A stretch of 64,000 nucleotides of DNA from Microcoleus sp036704825 (GTDB lineage: Bacteria > Cyanobacteriota > Cyanobacteriia > Cyanobacteriales > Microcoleaceae): contig JAUBSN010000008.1 of NCBI GenBank assembly GCA_036704825.1, forward strand, positions 65,949-129,948, written 5' to 3'. Both the position numbers and the translations under genes were made by a program. Shown here one piece after another: positions 45,069 to 53,730 of this stretch (positions within the stretch are counted from its first letter, which is position 1; every line of letters starts with the position of its first letter). The notes beneath the pieces were generated by a model. That model saw nothing but the letters and a program-made list of their open reading frames with translations, was not told the DNA's origin and searched no databases.

Positions 45069-46242
45069 TTAGTAGATGCACCCTGATTAAATAACTCCCG
45101 ACCAATTTTGGCCGGGTTTTTTTGGATCTCGCCCGCCCTCGCCAGAAATTCTCTAAAAGTCTGCCAAAGTGTCCTGAAAGACGTGCTTTGAGGCGGGAGA
45201 TTAAATTAGTAGATGCACCCTGATTAATTAACTCCCGACCAATTTTGGCCGGGTTTTTTTTTGGATCTCGCCCGCCCTCGCCAGAAATTCTCTAAAAGTC
45301 TGCCAAAGTGTCCTGAAAGACGTGCTTTGAGGCGGGAGATTAAATTAGTAGATGCACCCTGATTAATTAACTCCCGACCAATTTTGGCCGGGTTTTTTTT
45401 GGATCTCGCCCGCCCTCGCCAGAAATTCTCCAAAAGTCTGCCAAAGTGTCCTGAAAGACGTGCTTTGAGGCGGGAGACTAAATTAGTAGATGCACCCTGA
45501 TTAATTAACTCCCGACCAATTTTGGTTTGGGGTTTTTTTTGCGGTATCGACGCTGATGCTAAGATGCTAAAAAAATTTGAGGTTGTCCGGATGGCGCTCG
45601 AATTCTCAGGAAGCTTAATTGGTAGATGCACCCTGATTAATTAACTCCCGACCAATTTTGGCCGGGTTTTTTTTGCGGTATCGACGCTGATGCTAAAAAA
45701 GTTTGAGGTTGTCCGGATGGCGCTCGAATTCTCAGGAAACTTAATTGGTAGATGCACCCTGATGAATTAACTCCCCGCCAATTTTGGTTTGGGGGTTTTT
45801 TTTGGCGATCGCACCCCAAACCACGAATTTTCCCAAACTTTCCGGAAGAGGTACACCTCGAACCGGAGACTAAATTAGTAGATGCACCCTGATTAATTAA
45901 CTCCCGACCAATTTTGGCCGGGTTTTTTTTTCGTATTGCAGCCACAACCGCAAAATTTCCCAAATTTTCCCAAACTGTCCGGAAGAGGTACACCTCGAAC
46001 CGGAGACTAAATTAGTAGATGCACCCTGATTAATTAACTCCCGACCAATTTTGGCCGGGTTTTTTTTTCGTATTGCAGCCACAACCGCAAAATTTCAATA
46101 AATCAAGAATTATCCGCGTTAATCTGCGTGCATCTGGGGTCAAAAATCAAATTTGTCCCGAACCTCGTGCTAGTCGCTGGAAAGTAAATAAAGATGCACC
46201 CTGATGAATAAACCCCAGCCAATTTTGGCCGGGGTTTTTTTT
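45069..46242 (+). ncRNA. Nine-unit array of hairpin-plus-T-run elements (putative small RNA array)
   Basis: A core reading TTAGTAGATGCACCCTGATT, then AATTAACTCCC, then GACCAATTTTGGCCGGG and a run of 7-9 Ts, occurs nine times. GATGCA starts at 45075, 45212, 45351, 45489, 45625, 45751, 45891, 46018 and 46193 (spacing 126-140 bp, last 175). CCCGACCA/TGGCCGGG form a stem with an ATTT loop and then Ts: an intrinsic terminator on the + strand. Variant arms in copies 4, 6 and 9 keep the pairing. The 5' parts of the units differ and fold on their own: TCCGG..GAGGTACACCTC..CCGGA in copies 7 and 8, and ATCTCGCCCGCC/GGCGGGAGAT across units 1-3. It lies between convergent genes. Small RNA function is inference. 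Confidence 0.6.
45117..46242 (+). terminator. Nine intrinsic-terminator-like hairpins
   Basis: Each unit ends with a GC-rich stem, an ATTT loop and a T-run on the + strand: T-runs at 45117-45123, 45254-45262, 45393-45400, 45533-45540, 45667-45674, 45796-45803, 45933-45941, 46060-46068 and 46235-46242. The first would end the SDR transcript. No T-run follows on the opposite strand, so they would not stop the subtilase operon. Confidence 0.8.
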
Positions 46243-46269
46243 GCTCAAAAGCTGCATTAACCAATTAGG

Positions 46270-46491
46270 CTAAATCGCCTCAAAAGATTGCACCTCAAGA
46301 ACCGGGCCGATCATAGCAAAAGTCATCACATCCTTACGCACTTCACCTTTAACACTGACTTTCAACCCAGCTTTTTTCAACTCAGAAGGAGCATCCTTAA
46401 GTTCGTAAGTTTCCCCATCTTCGCCAACCAAAGCCCAAGTACCGGGACCCAATCCTTTGCGTTCAATTACACCTTTGACAGTAATACTCAT
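46270..46491 (-). CDS. Small beta-rich protein, unrecognised
   Basis: 73 residues: MSITVKGVIERKGLGPGTWA, then LVGEDGETYELKDAPSELKK. The pattern of short strands suggests an OB-fold or similar barrel, like small soluble proteins that bind ligands. The 4-base overlap with the subtilase gene shows it is co-translated as the second gene of that operon. No named family is recognised. Confidence 0.75.
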   Translation of the reverse strand: MSITVKGVIERKGLGPGTWALVGEDGETYELKDAPSELKKAGLKVSVKGEVRKDVMTFAMIGPVLEVQSFEAI

Positions 46492-48257
46492 GCCGATCGC
46501 ACCTCTGTTTTAATCGCTAAACGTGCCAGTCCGAAACACAGAAAAGCATTGACAATCAAAAATGTTTGTGATACCAAACCTGTGCCCAATCCCCAGACTG
46601 CGGGAGACACAAAAGCATTCACCGCTAAACTGCTGGCAAAACCGATCGAAATTGCGATCGCGATCCACTTCCACTGTTGATGTCCCAACAGCAAAGCAAT
46701 CAAAATCCCAGGAATCAAAACGCTAGCAAAAAAGGGATTCAGCATACTGCTGCCATTAATTGCGCCGCCGAGTTCGGGAATAGAACTGCCCATCACCCGC
46801 ATCGGCCACTGCGGCAAGTCAAATACAAACAGATTTCGCAGGAAAAAGAACCCAGAACTGCCAGCAATCAAGCCGCCGGAAAAGCCCCAAGTCCAGGCAA
46901 ATGGGAAATAATTCCGCATAAAGAAAGCCAGCAGGTAAGAACCTAGCACCATTGCAATTTTAGGCAACAGGGCGACTGCACCGCCGTCAATCCAAAAGCG
47001 GGGGTTGAGATAGCCGTTATCGCGCAGCCAGCGGAAGAAATCGCGGAAGTTGATTTGTCCGCGCTGGGCTAGCTGAACTGCTGCTGCTGCGTCGAGGTGT
47101 CCCGAACCAAAATGGTTTAACGGATCTTCGGCGACATTTCGCGAGGACTGCAAGAGTACGCTGCGAATTGCGTCTGGTTCTGCGATACCGGAGGCCTTGA
47201 CAAGGGCTGCAACGGCTGCAACGTGGGGAGAAGCCATGCTAGTGCCTTGGTAGCCTTCAAAGACTTCGGCGCCGGTTTCCGGGTCGATCGTACTTTGCAG
47301 GATCTTGCCTATTTCAGAACCGCCGGGGGCTGCAATGTCAACTCCCGCGCCGAAATTCGAGTAAGAGGCTTTTTCGTCGTCGGGGCCGAGGGCGGAAACG
47401 CCGATGACGTGGGGATAGCGGGCGGGATAGGAAGCGGAACTCTCGCCGGAGTTGCCGGCGGCTGCGATGATGACAACGCCTTTACTGTGAGCGTAGTCGA
47501 TCGCCTCGGACATTAACTGACTTTCGCCACCGCCGCCGAGACTCATGTTGATGACATCTGCACCGTTGTCAGCAGCAAATTTAATCGCTTCGGCAATGTC
47601 GGAAACCGTGCCGCCGCCACTGGCGCTTAACACTTTTAGCGGCATTAAAGCTGCTTCGTAGGCGATGCCCGCAACGCCGTAATTGTTGTTAGTTGATTGG
47701 GCGACAGTACCTGCGACGTGAGTACCGTGGCCGTTGTCATCGTAGGCTTCGGCGCGATCGTTTACAAAGTCGTAGCCCGGTACAAATTTGGTTTCTTTTA
47801 AGTCAGCGACTGGAGTAATGCCCGTGTCAATTATCGCTACTGTTGTGCCGCTGCCTTTGGTTTCGTTCCAGGCAGATTCTACATTGATGCTGCGGAGATT
47901 CCACTGCTTGGTATACATGGGGTCGTTGGGAATCTCGAAAGCGCTGTAGACGTAGTTCGGTTCAATGTATTCGGTATCTTTAGCCAAATTTGATTTTTTC
48001 AGAGCGTTTAGCAAAGTGCGATCGCCCTTAACTACATATACATTGTCGGCCGCTGAGAATTCGCTGTTGAGTTGCGGTGCGACTTGGTACTGTTGGGCGA
48101 TCGCATTTACTTCTTTCGCAATCTCAGCAGCACCCAAATCTTCGCGGAAATCAAGCACAATCGAGTCGTAAGTGCCTTGAGTAGCAAGTCCTGGGAAATT
48201 AGAAATCGCCCAGCCGAGCCCGATTAAAAATAAGCACAGAAGGAAAAACTTTTTCAT
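46488..48257 (-). CDS. S8 subtilisin-like protease with C-terminal membrane segments
   Basis: About 589 residues from ATG 48257, which starts MKKFFLLCLFLIGLGWAISNF, a signal peptide; a longer frame to 48398 adds an unlikely leader. The catalytic triad is in order: Asp in VAIIDTGI (about 142), His in NGHGTHVAG (about 177), Ser in GTSMASPHVA (about 337). An inhibitor-like propeptide (about 30-110) comes first. After the protease come about six membrane segments (for example IAMVLGSYLLAFFM, GGLIAGSSGFFFLRN). The protease domain would be outside the cytoplasmic membrane. Membrane-tethered subtilases of this shape occur in cyanobacteria. Confidence 0.88.
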   Translation of the reverse strand: MKKFFLLCLFLIGLGWAISNFPGLATQGTYDSIVLDFREDLGAAEIAKEVNAIAQQYQVAPQLNSEFSAADNVYVVKGDRTLLNALKKSNLAKDTEYIEPNYVYSAFEIPNDPMYTKQWNLRSINVESAWNETKGSGTTVAIIDTGITPVADLKETKFVPGYDFVNDRAEAYDDNGHGTHVAGTVAQSTNNNYGVAGIAYEAALMPLKVLSASGGGTVSDIAEAIKFAADNGADVINMSLGGGGESQLMSEAIDYAHSKGVVIIAAAGNSGESSASYPARYPHVIGVSALGPDDEKASYSNFGAGVDIAAPGGSEIGKILQSTIDPETGAEVFEGYQGTSMASPHVAAVAALVKASGIAEPDAIRSVLLQSSRNVAEDPLNHFGSGHLDAAAAVQLAQRGQINFRDFFRWLRDNGYLNPRFWIDGGAVALLPKIAMVLGSYLLAFFMRNYFPFAWTWGFSGGLIAGSSGFFFLRNLFVFDLPQWPMRVMGSSIPELGGAINGSSMLNPFFASVLIPGILIALLLGHQQWKWIAIAISIGFASSLAVNAFVSPAVWGLGTGLVSQTFLIVNAFLCFGLARLAIKTEVRSA

Positions 48258-48512
48258 GGCCGATCGTCCGTTTAGGGAAGGCGTGTTCACCACAATAACC
48301 CAATTTTCACCGCCAGCGCCAGTTTTCCTTGCTGTGGCTTGTGGATATCTCGCACGCGGGGGTTTGGTATTTTTCGGCTGTGGCTGTTGCTCGATCAAAA
48401 CTTGCTCTAATTTCTAGTTGAAATTGCAGAGCAAGTTTTAGGAGTTCAATTAATTGTATCATGAGAGAAGATGAGAAACAGAACAAGCGAGTATTTTCAA
48501 CAAGGGTTTTGC

Positions 48513-48929
48513 ATGGAAAGAGGTTTAATGTGGCTGCCGCTGCTGGCAATTTTTATTTTTCTGGCTTGGGCGGGATGGAACGAGTATCAAAAGCTGGAAA
48601 CGTATCGCGTCTGGGCAGAACAATTTGAAGTAGCCAAGTACGATATTTATGCTGTACTCGGTCAAAAAGAAGACTGTTTAACTTGGGGAAAACCTACTCG
48701 CAGCGGGCCTGTGAATTTGCAAACTTTTTCTTTAAAAGACGTGGAGTCGCTGCGGTTGTCAGTCAACTCTCAGGCAGTTGATTTAGAGTCACCGCCGAAT
48801 TCTGGAAGTCCAATCGCCCTGGAATTTTTGTTGAAAGATTCTGCTGCAGTGCAGGTTCCTTTTACAGAAATTCCTCTAGCGACTAAATGGGGAAAACACT
48901 TGCAGCAAGAATTGCAGCGCTTTAGGTAA
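48513..48929 (+). CDS. Hypothetical protein with N-terminal membrane anchor
   Basis: About 138 residues from ATG 48513 (an earlier in-frame start at 48471 is weaker). MWLPLLAIFIFLAWAGWNEYQKLE is one membrane helix followed by a soluble domain: YRVWAEQFEVAKYDIYAVLGQKEDCLTWGKPTRSGP, then VPFTEIPLATKWGKHLQQELQRF. I do not recognise a family. The single cysteine sits in KEDCLTWG. Confidence 0.65.
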   Translation: MERGLMWLPLLAIFIFLAWAGWNEYQKLETYRVWAEQFEVAKYDIYAVLGQKEDCLTWGKPTRSGPVNLQTFSLKDVESLRLSVNSQAVDLESPPNSGSPIALEFLLKDSAAVQVPFTEIPLATKWGKHLQQELQRFR

Positions 48930-48956
48930 AAACACTCTCCGGCGGGGCAGCGTATC

Positions 48957-49074
48957 GGGAGCATCTCAATGAAAGCAGCCCAGCTAGAAATTGGAGTTTT
49001 GAGGCAGGAGGCAGGAGGAAAGAGTCAGAAGGAAGGAGCCAGAAGAAGTGTTTTTACAAATATGAGATGCTCCC
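48957..49074. mobile_element. MITE family A, copy 2, with 8-bp target duplication
   Basis: 118 bp, inverted relative to the 22429 copy, with ends GGGAGCATCTCA and TGAGATGCTCCC. It is flanked by a perfect 8-bp direct repeat AGCGTATC at 48949-48956 and 49075-49082. The interior keeps the order TTTACAAATATG, the GGAGG-rich block and CAATTTCTAGCTGGGCTGC on the complement. Confidence 0.93.
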
Positions 49075-49082
49075 AGCGTATC

Positions 49083-49484
49083 AGATATGAATTCGGCTAC
49101 TTGAAGTTTCAAAAGTCTGTAAAACTGGTAGTAGAAATAGAACTTACGCACCAAATCCTTTGAACCGCCATCTATAGGGTAAAGTACCCACGGATCGCCC
49201 GGAGGACATGAGTTATTGCAGTAAGTAGTAGGAGTAGTGTTCCCGTGCCTAGCCCGCTAGTGTTCCGTGCGTACCTTACAGTTAAAGTTATTGACCGTAA
49301 GCATCCAGGATACAAGCCCCCGGATTCATCCGTCCAGAAATAAAAAACCTGTATCCGATGAAACTTGCCTAACGTATTTATCTGTGGGGTCAATGCTTTA
49401 ATCTAAAATCTAAAATCTAAAATCTAAAATCGATTGACCCGCGCGTCCTAAAACAGCTAAATTGCCAGCCCCCAAACCTGCGGA
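49083..49484. other. Gap between MITE and pentapeptide gene
   Basis: No gene recognised. A CTAAAAT heptamer run lies at about 49400-49430 (complement of ATTTTAG). The 49180-49390 stretch shows no clear motif. Confidence 0.45.
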
Positions 49485-51185
49485 ATGCAAACACAAGAAT
49501 TTTTACAGCGCTATCAACAGGGAGAGCGCAACTTTGGTCACATTGACCTCAGCGGCGCTAGTTTGAGCGGTGTTAACCTGCGAGAAATAGACTTCACTGG
49601 TGCTAACTTGACCGGTGCTAATTTGAGCTGGTCTTTTTTGAGCAATGCCAAGTTGATAGGGGCTTGTCTGCGCCGCGCGGACCTCCGCAGTGCGGGGCTG
49701 GCTGGGGCGAATCTGAGCGGGGCAAATTTGAGCGGGGCAAATCTTGCTAAAGCGGATTTGCGCCTTGCTTGTTTGGAAGCAGCAGAGCTCAATTGGGCCG
49801 CGCTGCCTGAAGCGGATTTGGGCGGTGCTAATCTTCAAGGAGTTAAATCTGACCAAATTAATTTGACCGGGGCTAAACTCGACGGCGCGAAGTTGATGGC
49901 GGCGGAATTGATGGAGGCGAATCTCAACCGCGCCAGTCTTGTGGGTGCTAATTTAACTGGTGCTAATTTGCGGGAAGCGCATTTGGTGGAAGCGAATTTG
50001 CGATCGGCAATTTTAATCGGTGTAAATTTGATTGAATCTGACTTGAATGGCGCTCAAATGCGATCGGCAAATCTGACGGGCGCTGACTTGCACCGAGCAG
50101 TGCTGGCGGGGGCGGATTTGACTGAGGCGGTGCTGGATAACGCTGATTTGAGTCGAGCTAATCTGGCGGGTTCTTATTTATTGAAAGCGAGTTTCAAGAA
50201 GGCGCTTTTGCTGCGAGCTAACCTGCAAGGAGTGTATTTACTGCGAGCTGATTTGAGTGAAGCTAATTTGCGAAGTGCTGATTTGCGGAAAGCTGATTTG
50301 AGCGGCGCTTATTTGATGGATGCGATGTTGGGTGAGGCTGATTTAAGAGAAGCTTGTTTGATTGAGTGCCGTTTGATTCGGACGAATATGGAGGGGGCGC
50401 AGCTTACGGGCTGCTGCATTCAAAATTGGCAAGTTCAAGATGTGGATCTGTCGAGAGTTGACTGCAATTATGTTTTTACTGAGTTTGATTATACTGCGAA
50501 AGTTGCGGCAAATCGCTTTCCGGTCGATCGCGATTTTGAGTCGGGCGAATTGGGGCGGCAGCATCAAGAGGACAGTTCTATTGTCAAGGTGTGTTTTGAT
50601 GAATCTCCTAATTGGGAGGCTTTGGTTTTTACACTGCGTCGGGTGGAGTTGGAAAGCCGCGAACTCAAGTTGAACGTTCAATTTTTTGAGTCTGCTGGAG
50701 AACAAAATTTACTGCGGCTGAGCGCAAACCGTTTGGTGAATGGCAAGATTTTGGGCGATCGCATTTTGGAGCTTTATCCAGATATGTTGGAAAAGGTTTT
50801 AGCCAAGGGCACTGAAATTTTGAGTTTGCTCGACTTGGCTGTTCCTAGTAACAATGCGGAGCCGAGTCAGAAGGAGGCGTTGCTCAGAAGACAGGAAATC
50901 TACCAGCGAATGGTGCGCCAAATTTCGTTTATTTTGATGTCTCAGACGCCGGATAAATTCTACGAAAGCGTGCAGCGGCTGTTGGATTATTTGAAGCAGC
51001 AAGGTATCCCGACAGAGCAGATTCAAAAGAAAGTCATCAGTCAGGCGATCGTGCAGCGGGCCAAGCAAGACCCGGTGTTTCGGGAACAGTTGCTCAGGTG
51101 GGAGAAAGCGGCGTCCGATCGCGTTCGCTGTTCGATGATGGGGGAAGCGGTGCGGTATGCAATTACCCTTTTGATCGATTATTAA
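49485..51185 (+). CDS. Pentapeptide-repeat protein with C-terminal helical domain
   Basis: 566 residues. From about residue 20 to 310 nearly every fifth residue is Leu or Ile in A(D/N)LXX repeats (for example GANLTGANLSWSFLSNAKLI), which fold as a right-handed quadrilateral beta-helix. The C-terminal 230 residues are not repeats: YNFVFTEFDYTAK-like then LFTLRRVELESRELKLNV and a helical part with IYQRMVRQISFILMSQTPDKFYESVQRLLDYL. Function of such two-part cyanobacterial proteins is unknown. A scrap of its 3' end lies downstream. Confidence 0.9.
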   Translation: MQTQEFLQRYQQGERNFGHIDLSGASLSGVNLREIDFTGANLTGANLSWSFLSNAKLIGACLRRADLRSAGLAGANLSGANLSGANLAKADLRLACLEAAELNWAALPEADLGGANLQGVKSDQINLTGAKLDGAKLMAAELMEANLNRASLVGANLTGANLREAHLVEANLRSAILIGVNLIESDLNGAQMRSANLTGADLHRAVLAGADLTEAVLDNADLSRANLAGSYLLKASFKKALLLRANLQGVYLLRADLSEANLRSADLRKADLSGAYLMDAMLGEADLREACLIECRLIRTNMEGAQLTGCCIQNWQVQDVDLSRVDCNYVFTEFDYTAKVAANRFPVDRDFESGELGRQHQEDSSIVKVCFDESPNWEALVFTLRRVELESRELKLNVQFFESAGEQNLLRLSANRLVNGKILGDRILELYPDMLEKVLAKGTEILSLLDLAVPSNNAEPSQKEALLRRQEIYQRMVRQISFILMSQTPDKFYESVQRLLDYLKQQGIPTEQIQKKVISQAIVQRAKQDPVFREQLLRWEKAASDRVRCSMMGEAVRYAITLLIDY

Positions 51186-51195
51186 CAGTTAATTT

Positions 51196-51392
51196 TTAAC
51201 ACTTGAAGTCGGAGAGCGGCTAATACCCGCACTTGCTCTTCTGCGTCGGAAACTGCAAGCATCGTGCAGCGGGGCAAGCAATACCAAGTTTTTCGGGAAC
51301 AGTTGCTCCGGTGGGAGAAAACGGCTTCGGATTGCGATCGATCGCTGTTCGGTAATGGGGGGAAGCGGTGCGGTTTGCGATCGGGCTTTTGT
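51196..51392. pseudogene. Chimeric remnant of the HEAT gene tail and the pentapeptide gene tail
   Basis: 51205-51262 (ACCCGCACTTGCTCTTCTGC, then GTCGGAAACTGCAAGC) matches the 3' end of the HEAT gene on the - strand (about 53762-53815). 51264-51392 matches 51051-51180 of the pentapeptide gene on the + strand (offset 213 bp), with many substitutions and small indels. The two pieces join at 51263. No intact frame remains. Confidence 0.85.
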
Positions 51393-51530
51393 GGGAATGA
51401 ATAGACATCAAAATCAACTCCGGCAAACTTATACCAGTTCCCAAAAATCATGCAAGAGTAGCGGTAGTAGGTTGATTGTATGAAGTTAATCTAAGGATGC
51501 AGATTGTAGAAAGACGTTGGAGAATTGGTA

Positions 51531-51704
51531 TTAATACTGAGTGGCATTGGCAGCTTTCTGACGATAGCGACGAGCGGCAATCCGTTTAGCTAAAGCTAAA
51601 GCAGCTTCATTTGCAACATAACCGCCACTCTTAAGGGCATGGGCAAGTTTCTGAACTTCGCTACCTGATACTGGTTTGGAAACTGTATGCAGTGGGTACT
51701 TCAT
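51531..51704 (-). CDS. Small basic hypothetical protein
   Basis: 57 residues from ATG 51704: MKYPLHTVSKPVSGSEVQKL followed by AHALKSGGYVANEAALALAKRIAARRYRQ. An upstream in-frame start at 51758 extends it by 18 residues that look less conserved. Helical and basic, no family recognised. It could be a small regulatory protein; low confidence. Confidence 0.45.
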   Translation of the reverse strand: MKYPLHTVSKPVSGSEVQKLAHALKSGGYVANEAALALAKRIAARRYRQKAANATQY

Positions 51705-51847
51705 TACTAAATCTGATTCACTAATTATAGTGTAACAGATCGCTACTTGTGCAAGCATTGCTCTCCCTGGTATTCTCTGGAAAAACGTCCCCCTTCCCCC
51801 TTCCTCTGCACCTATATTACCGCTGCGAATATTTTTTTTGCGTTATT

Positions 51848-53401
51848 CTAAATTCTAATTGTTGCTAACCCCATCCTTTGTAATTCTTCTTCAAATTCGT
51901 CAAATTTTCTATCGATTGCACTTTGTTCTATTACCTCACCCTCAACGGCAACTAATTCATTACCGGCAACTATCTCCTCCGCAATTAATCTATATTGATC
52001 TTTGTTCACCAAAGATAGAGAACCAATTACTGCCCAAAAACATCTGATCGTATGGCTTCCAATAGTTGCCATTACAGAAGAGGTAAACGCCAATCGATCA
52101 CCTTGCTCATACTCTTCGGAATTAGCAGGAAAATCGATGTGAACAGTTTTTGGATCTGCATACAAAATTTCATAGAAATCCTCAATAGAGTGTTGGGTCT
52201 GCATTAACTCACTAATAGTTACTAAAACATCACTTTCTGAGATAGAGAACTTTTCGCATATCGATGAAGCCATTTCAACAATCTTATAAACATCAGACCA
52301 ATCGTCTATCTCATCACTAACACTAATATTGAAGGAAATCGGGGTGCGTTTTTTTGCTTTATCACTAACTTCTAAAACTAAAGGATGAGATGCTTTCTTA
52401 AGTAAGGTAAACACTTTTAAGTGAATTTTTAGTTCATTAAGATAATTTCGCCGATCATCTGGGAAATGAAATGAATATTTTAGTTGGCGATTGAATGGCT
52501 CAAAAATAAGTTCAAACATTGTAGACTTAACTCGGAACTTGAGATATTGTTCCGGCAAAAATTGATTAATAAAAGGAGAAAGATATAAGTCAGCACTCAA
52601 TTCTATTCCTGGAGAAAACTTAAATTCTTTAAATTTAAGAATTGCTGGCTCAGGTTTAGCTTCGATACGTAGAATAGCTCCCTCAGAGCTTAACCTCTGA
52701 TCCTCAGACAGAATTTCAAATCTCTTGTGATAACCAATACTCTTATTTATATAAACTTCTTTGCAAAGACCTAATGATAGATCGACCATTTCACCAACAG
52801 GATCGCTACCAGACATTGTAATAGTAAATTCTCCTTTCCCATCCTCAAAGCCAAGTGTATCTAATAATTTACTTTTATCTGATATATACTCTTTTAAAGT
52901 GCCGGGAATATGTTCCTCAATGGCTCTCTTTAGACTTTCGCCTGTTGTTTCCGTTAGTCGATTATTATCTGTATATTTGATAGTTATTTCATGTTTATTT
53001 AATCTATCCCTCTCCCCTTTACTATCTAGTTTTCTAATTGTCTTTAAGGTTTTCTCAATTATATCTTTGCCAACATGAACCAAGTAAACTGCTTGCGCCT
53101 CATTCTTACCATCAAACTCAATAAAGCAAAAGAACGCAGGGATTTGTGCCTTAATTAATCTTTCCAAGTTTGATAATGTTATAGGTGTTTTTTTCCTTGT
53201 ACCATCGGTTGACTTGACTTGAATTTTGCACTCTATTGGCGTTGGTAGCATATCTCTTGGTGATACACTACTCGAATCACAAGGGAATTCTACAAAGAAG
53301 TCCCATCCTGTCTCATCAACTTGAGAAATATTTGCTGTCAATCCAACACAGGCACACCAAAATCCAAAAATGGATTCTCCCATCCGACCGATATTACGCA
53401 T
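51848..53401 (-). CDS. DUF4365 (PD-(D/E)xK nuclease-like) domain protein
   Basis: About 517 residues from ATG 53401 (MRNIGRMGESIFG); an earlier start at 53461 is possible. The N-terminal DUF4365 is a restriction-endonuclease-like fold: GE in GRMGESIF, D in ETGWDFFVEFP and E-x-K-like ECKIQVKST give the catalytic pattern (about residues 10-80). The remainder is a long unannotated mixed alpha/beta region ending EEELQRMGLATIRI. DUF4365 proteins are often in defence contexts or with NTPases. It has no recognisable partner except a short ORF upstream. Confidence 0.78.
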   Translation of the reverse strand: MRNIGRMGESIFGFWCACVGLTANISQVDETGWDFFVEFPCDSSSVSPRDMLPTPIECKIQVKSTDGTRKKTPITLSNLERLIKAQIPAFFCFIEFDGKNEAQAVYLVHVGKDIIEKTLKTIRKLDSKGERDRLNKHEITIKYTDNNRLTETTGESLKRAIEEHIPGTLKEYISDKSKLLDTLGFEDGKGEFTITMSGSDPVGEMVDLSLGLCKEVYINKSIGYHKRFEILSEDQRLSSEGAILRIEAKPEPAILKFKEFKFSPGIELSADLYLSPFINQFLPEQYLKFRVKSTMFELIFEPFNRQLKYSFHFPDDRRNYLNELKIHLKVFTLLKKASHPLVLEVSDKAKKRTPISFNISVSDEIDDWSDVYKIVEMASSICEKFSISESDVLVTISELMQTQHSIEDFYEILYADPKTVHIDFPANSEEYEQGDRLAFTSSVMATIGSHTIRCFWAVIGSLSLVNKDQYRLIAEEIVAGNELVAVEGEVIEQSAIDRKFDEFEEELQRMGLATIRI

Positions 53402-53415
53402 ATTCTTTAAAGGAT

Positions 53416-53688
53416 TTAAAGTAACTTCTTCATACAGCAGAATCCCGGCGTAGATGCACACCCCGCAACTTCCAGAGTCACGCCCAAACCCTGAACATCT
53501 TTTTTACATTCTAAATTAACAAGGCTATCCGAATTCCACTTCATCAAATTCCGATCGAACTTCCCCTCAACGTTACTCACCCACCGCAAAGCCTCCGTCA
53601 GCTCATGAGTCAAATAGACATCTCCAGAAAAAATGTAGACAAGGAAGGGTGATCGCACGCTAACTCTATAGCAAGGGTGGAAGAGCAC
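53416..53688 (-). CDS. Short hypothetical protein or gene fragment upstream of DUF4365
   Basis: 90 residues from a GTG at 53688 (MLFHPCYRVS). YLTHELTEALRWVSNVEGKFDRNLMKWNSDSLVNLECKKDV is the most structured part. It ends 15 bases before the DUF4365 start on the same strand. I do not recognise it. It may be a real small gene, or the 3' end of a lost gene. Confidence 0.3.
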   Translation of the reverse strand: MLFHPCYRVSVRSPFLVYIFSGDVYLTHELTEALRWVSNVEGKFDRNLMKWNSDSLVNLECKKDVQGLGVTLEVAGCASTPGFCCMKKLL

Positions 53689-53730
53689 GCATCATTAATT
53701 TTCACCAGATGTCTAATAGATTGTTTCTGT

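Noticed and set aside
45224..46082. Frames on - translating as repeated KKNPAKIGRELINQGAST
   Set aside because: They are the terminator-like units read backwards; the frame exists only because the units repeat.
45069..46242. Possible CRISPR array
   Set aside because: Unit length of about 137 bp and terminator-like hairpins do not fit 23-47 bp direct repeats with unique spacers, and no cas genes are near.
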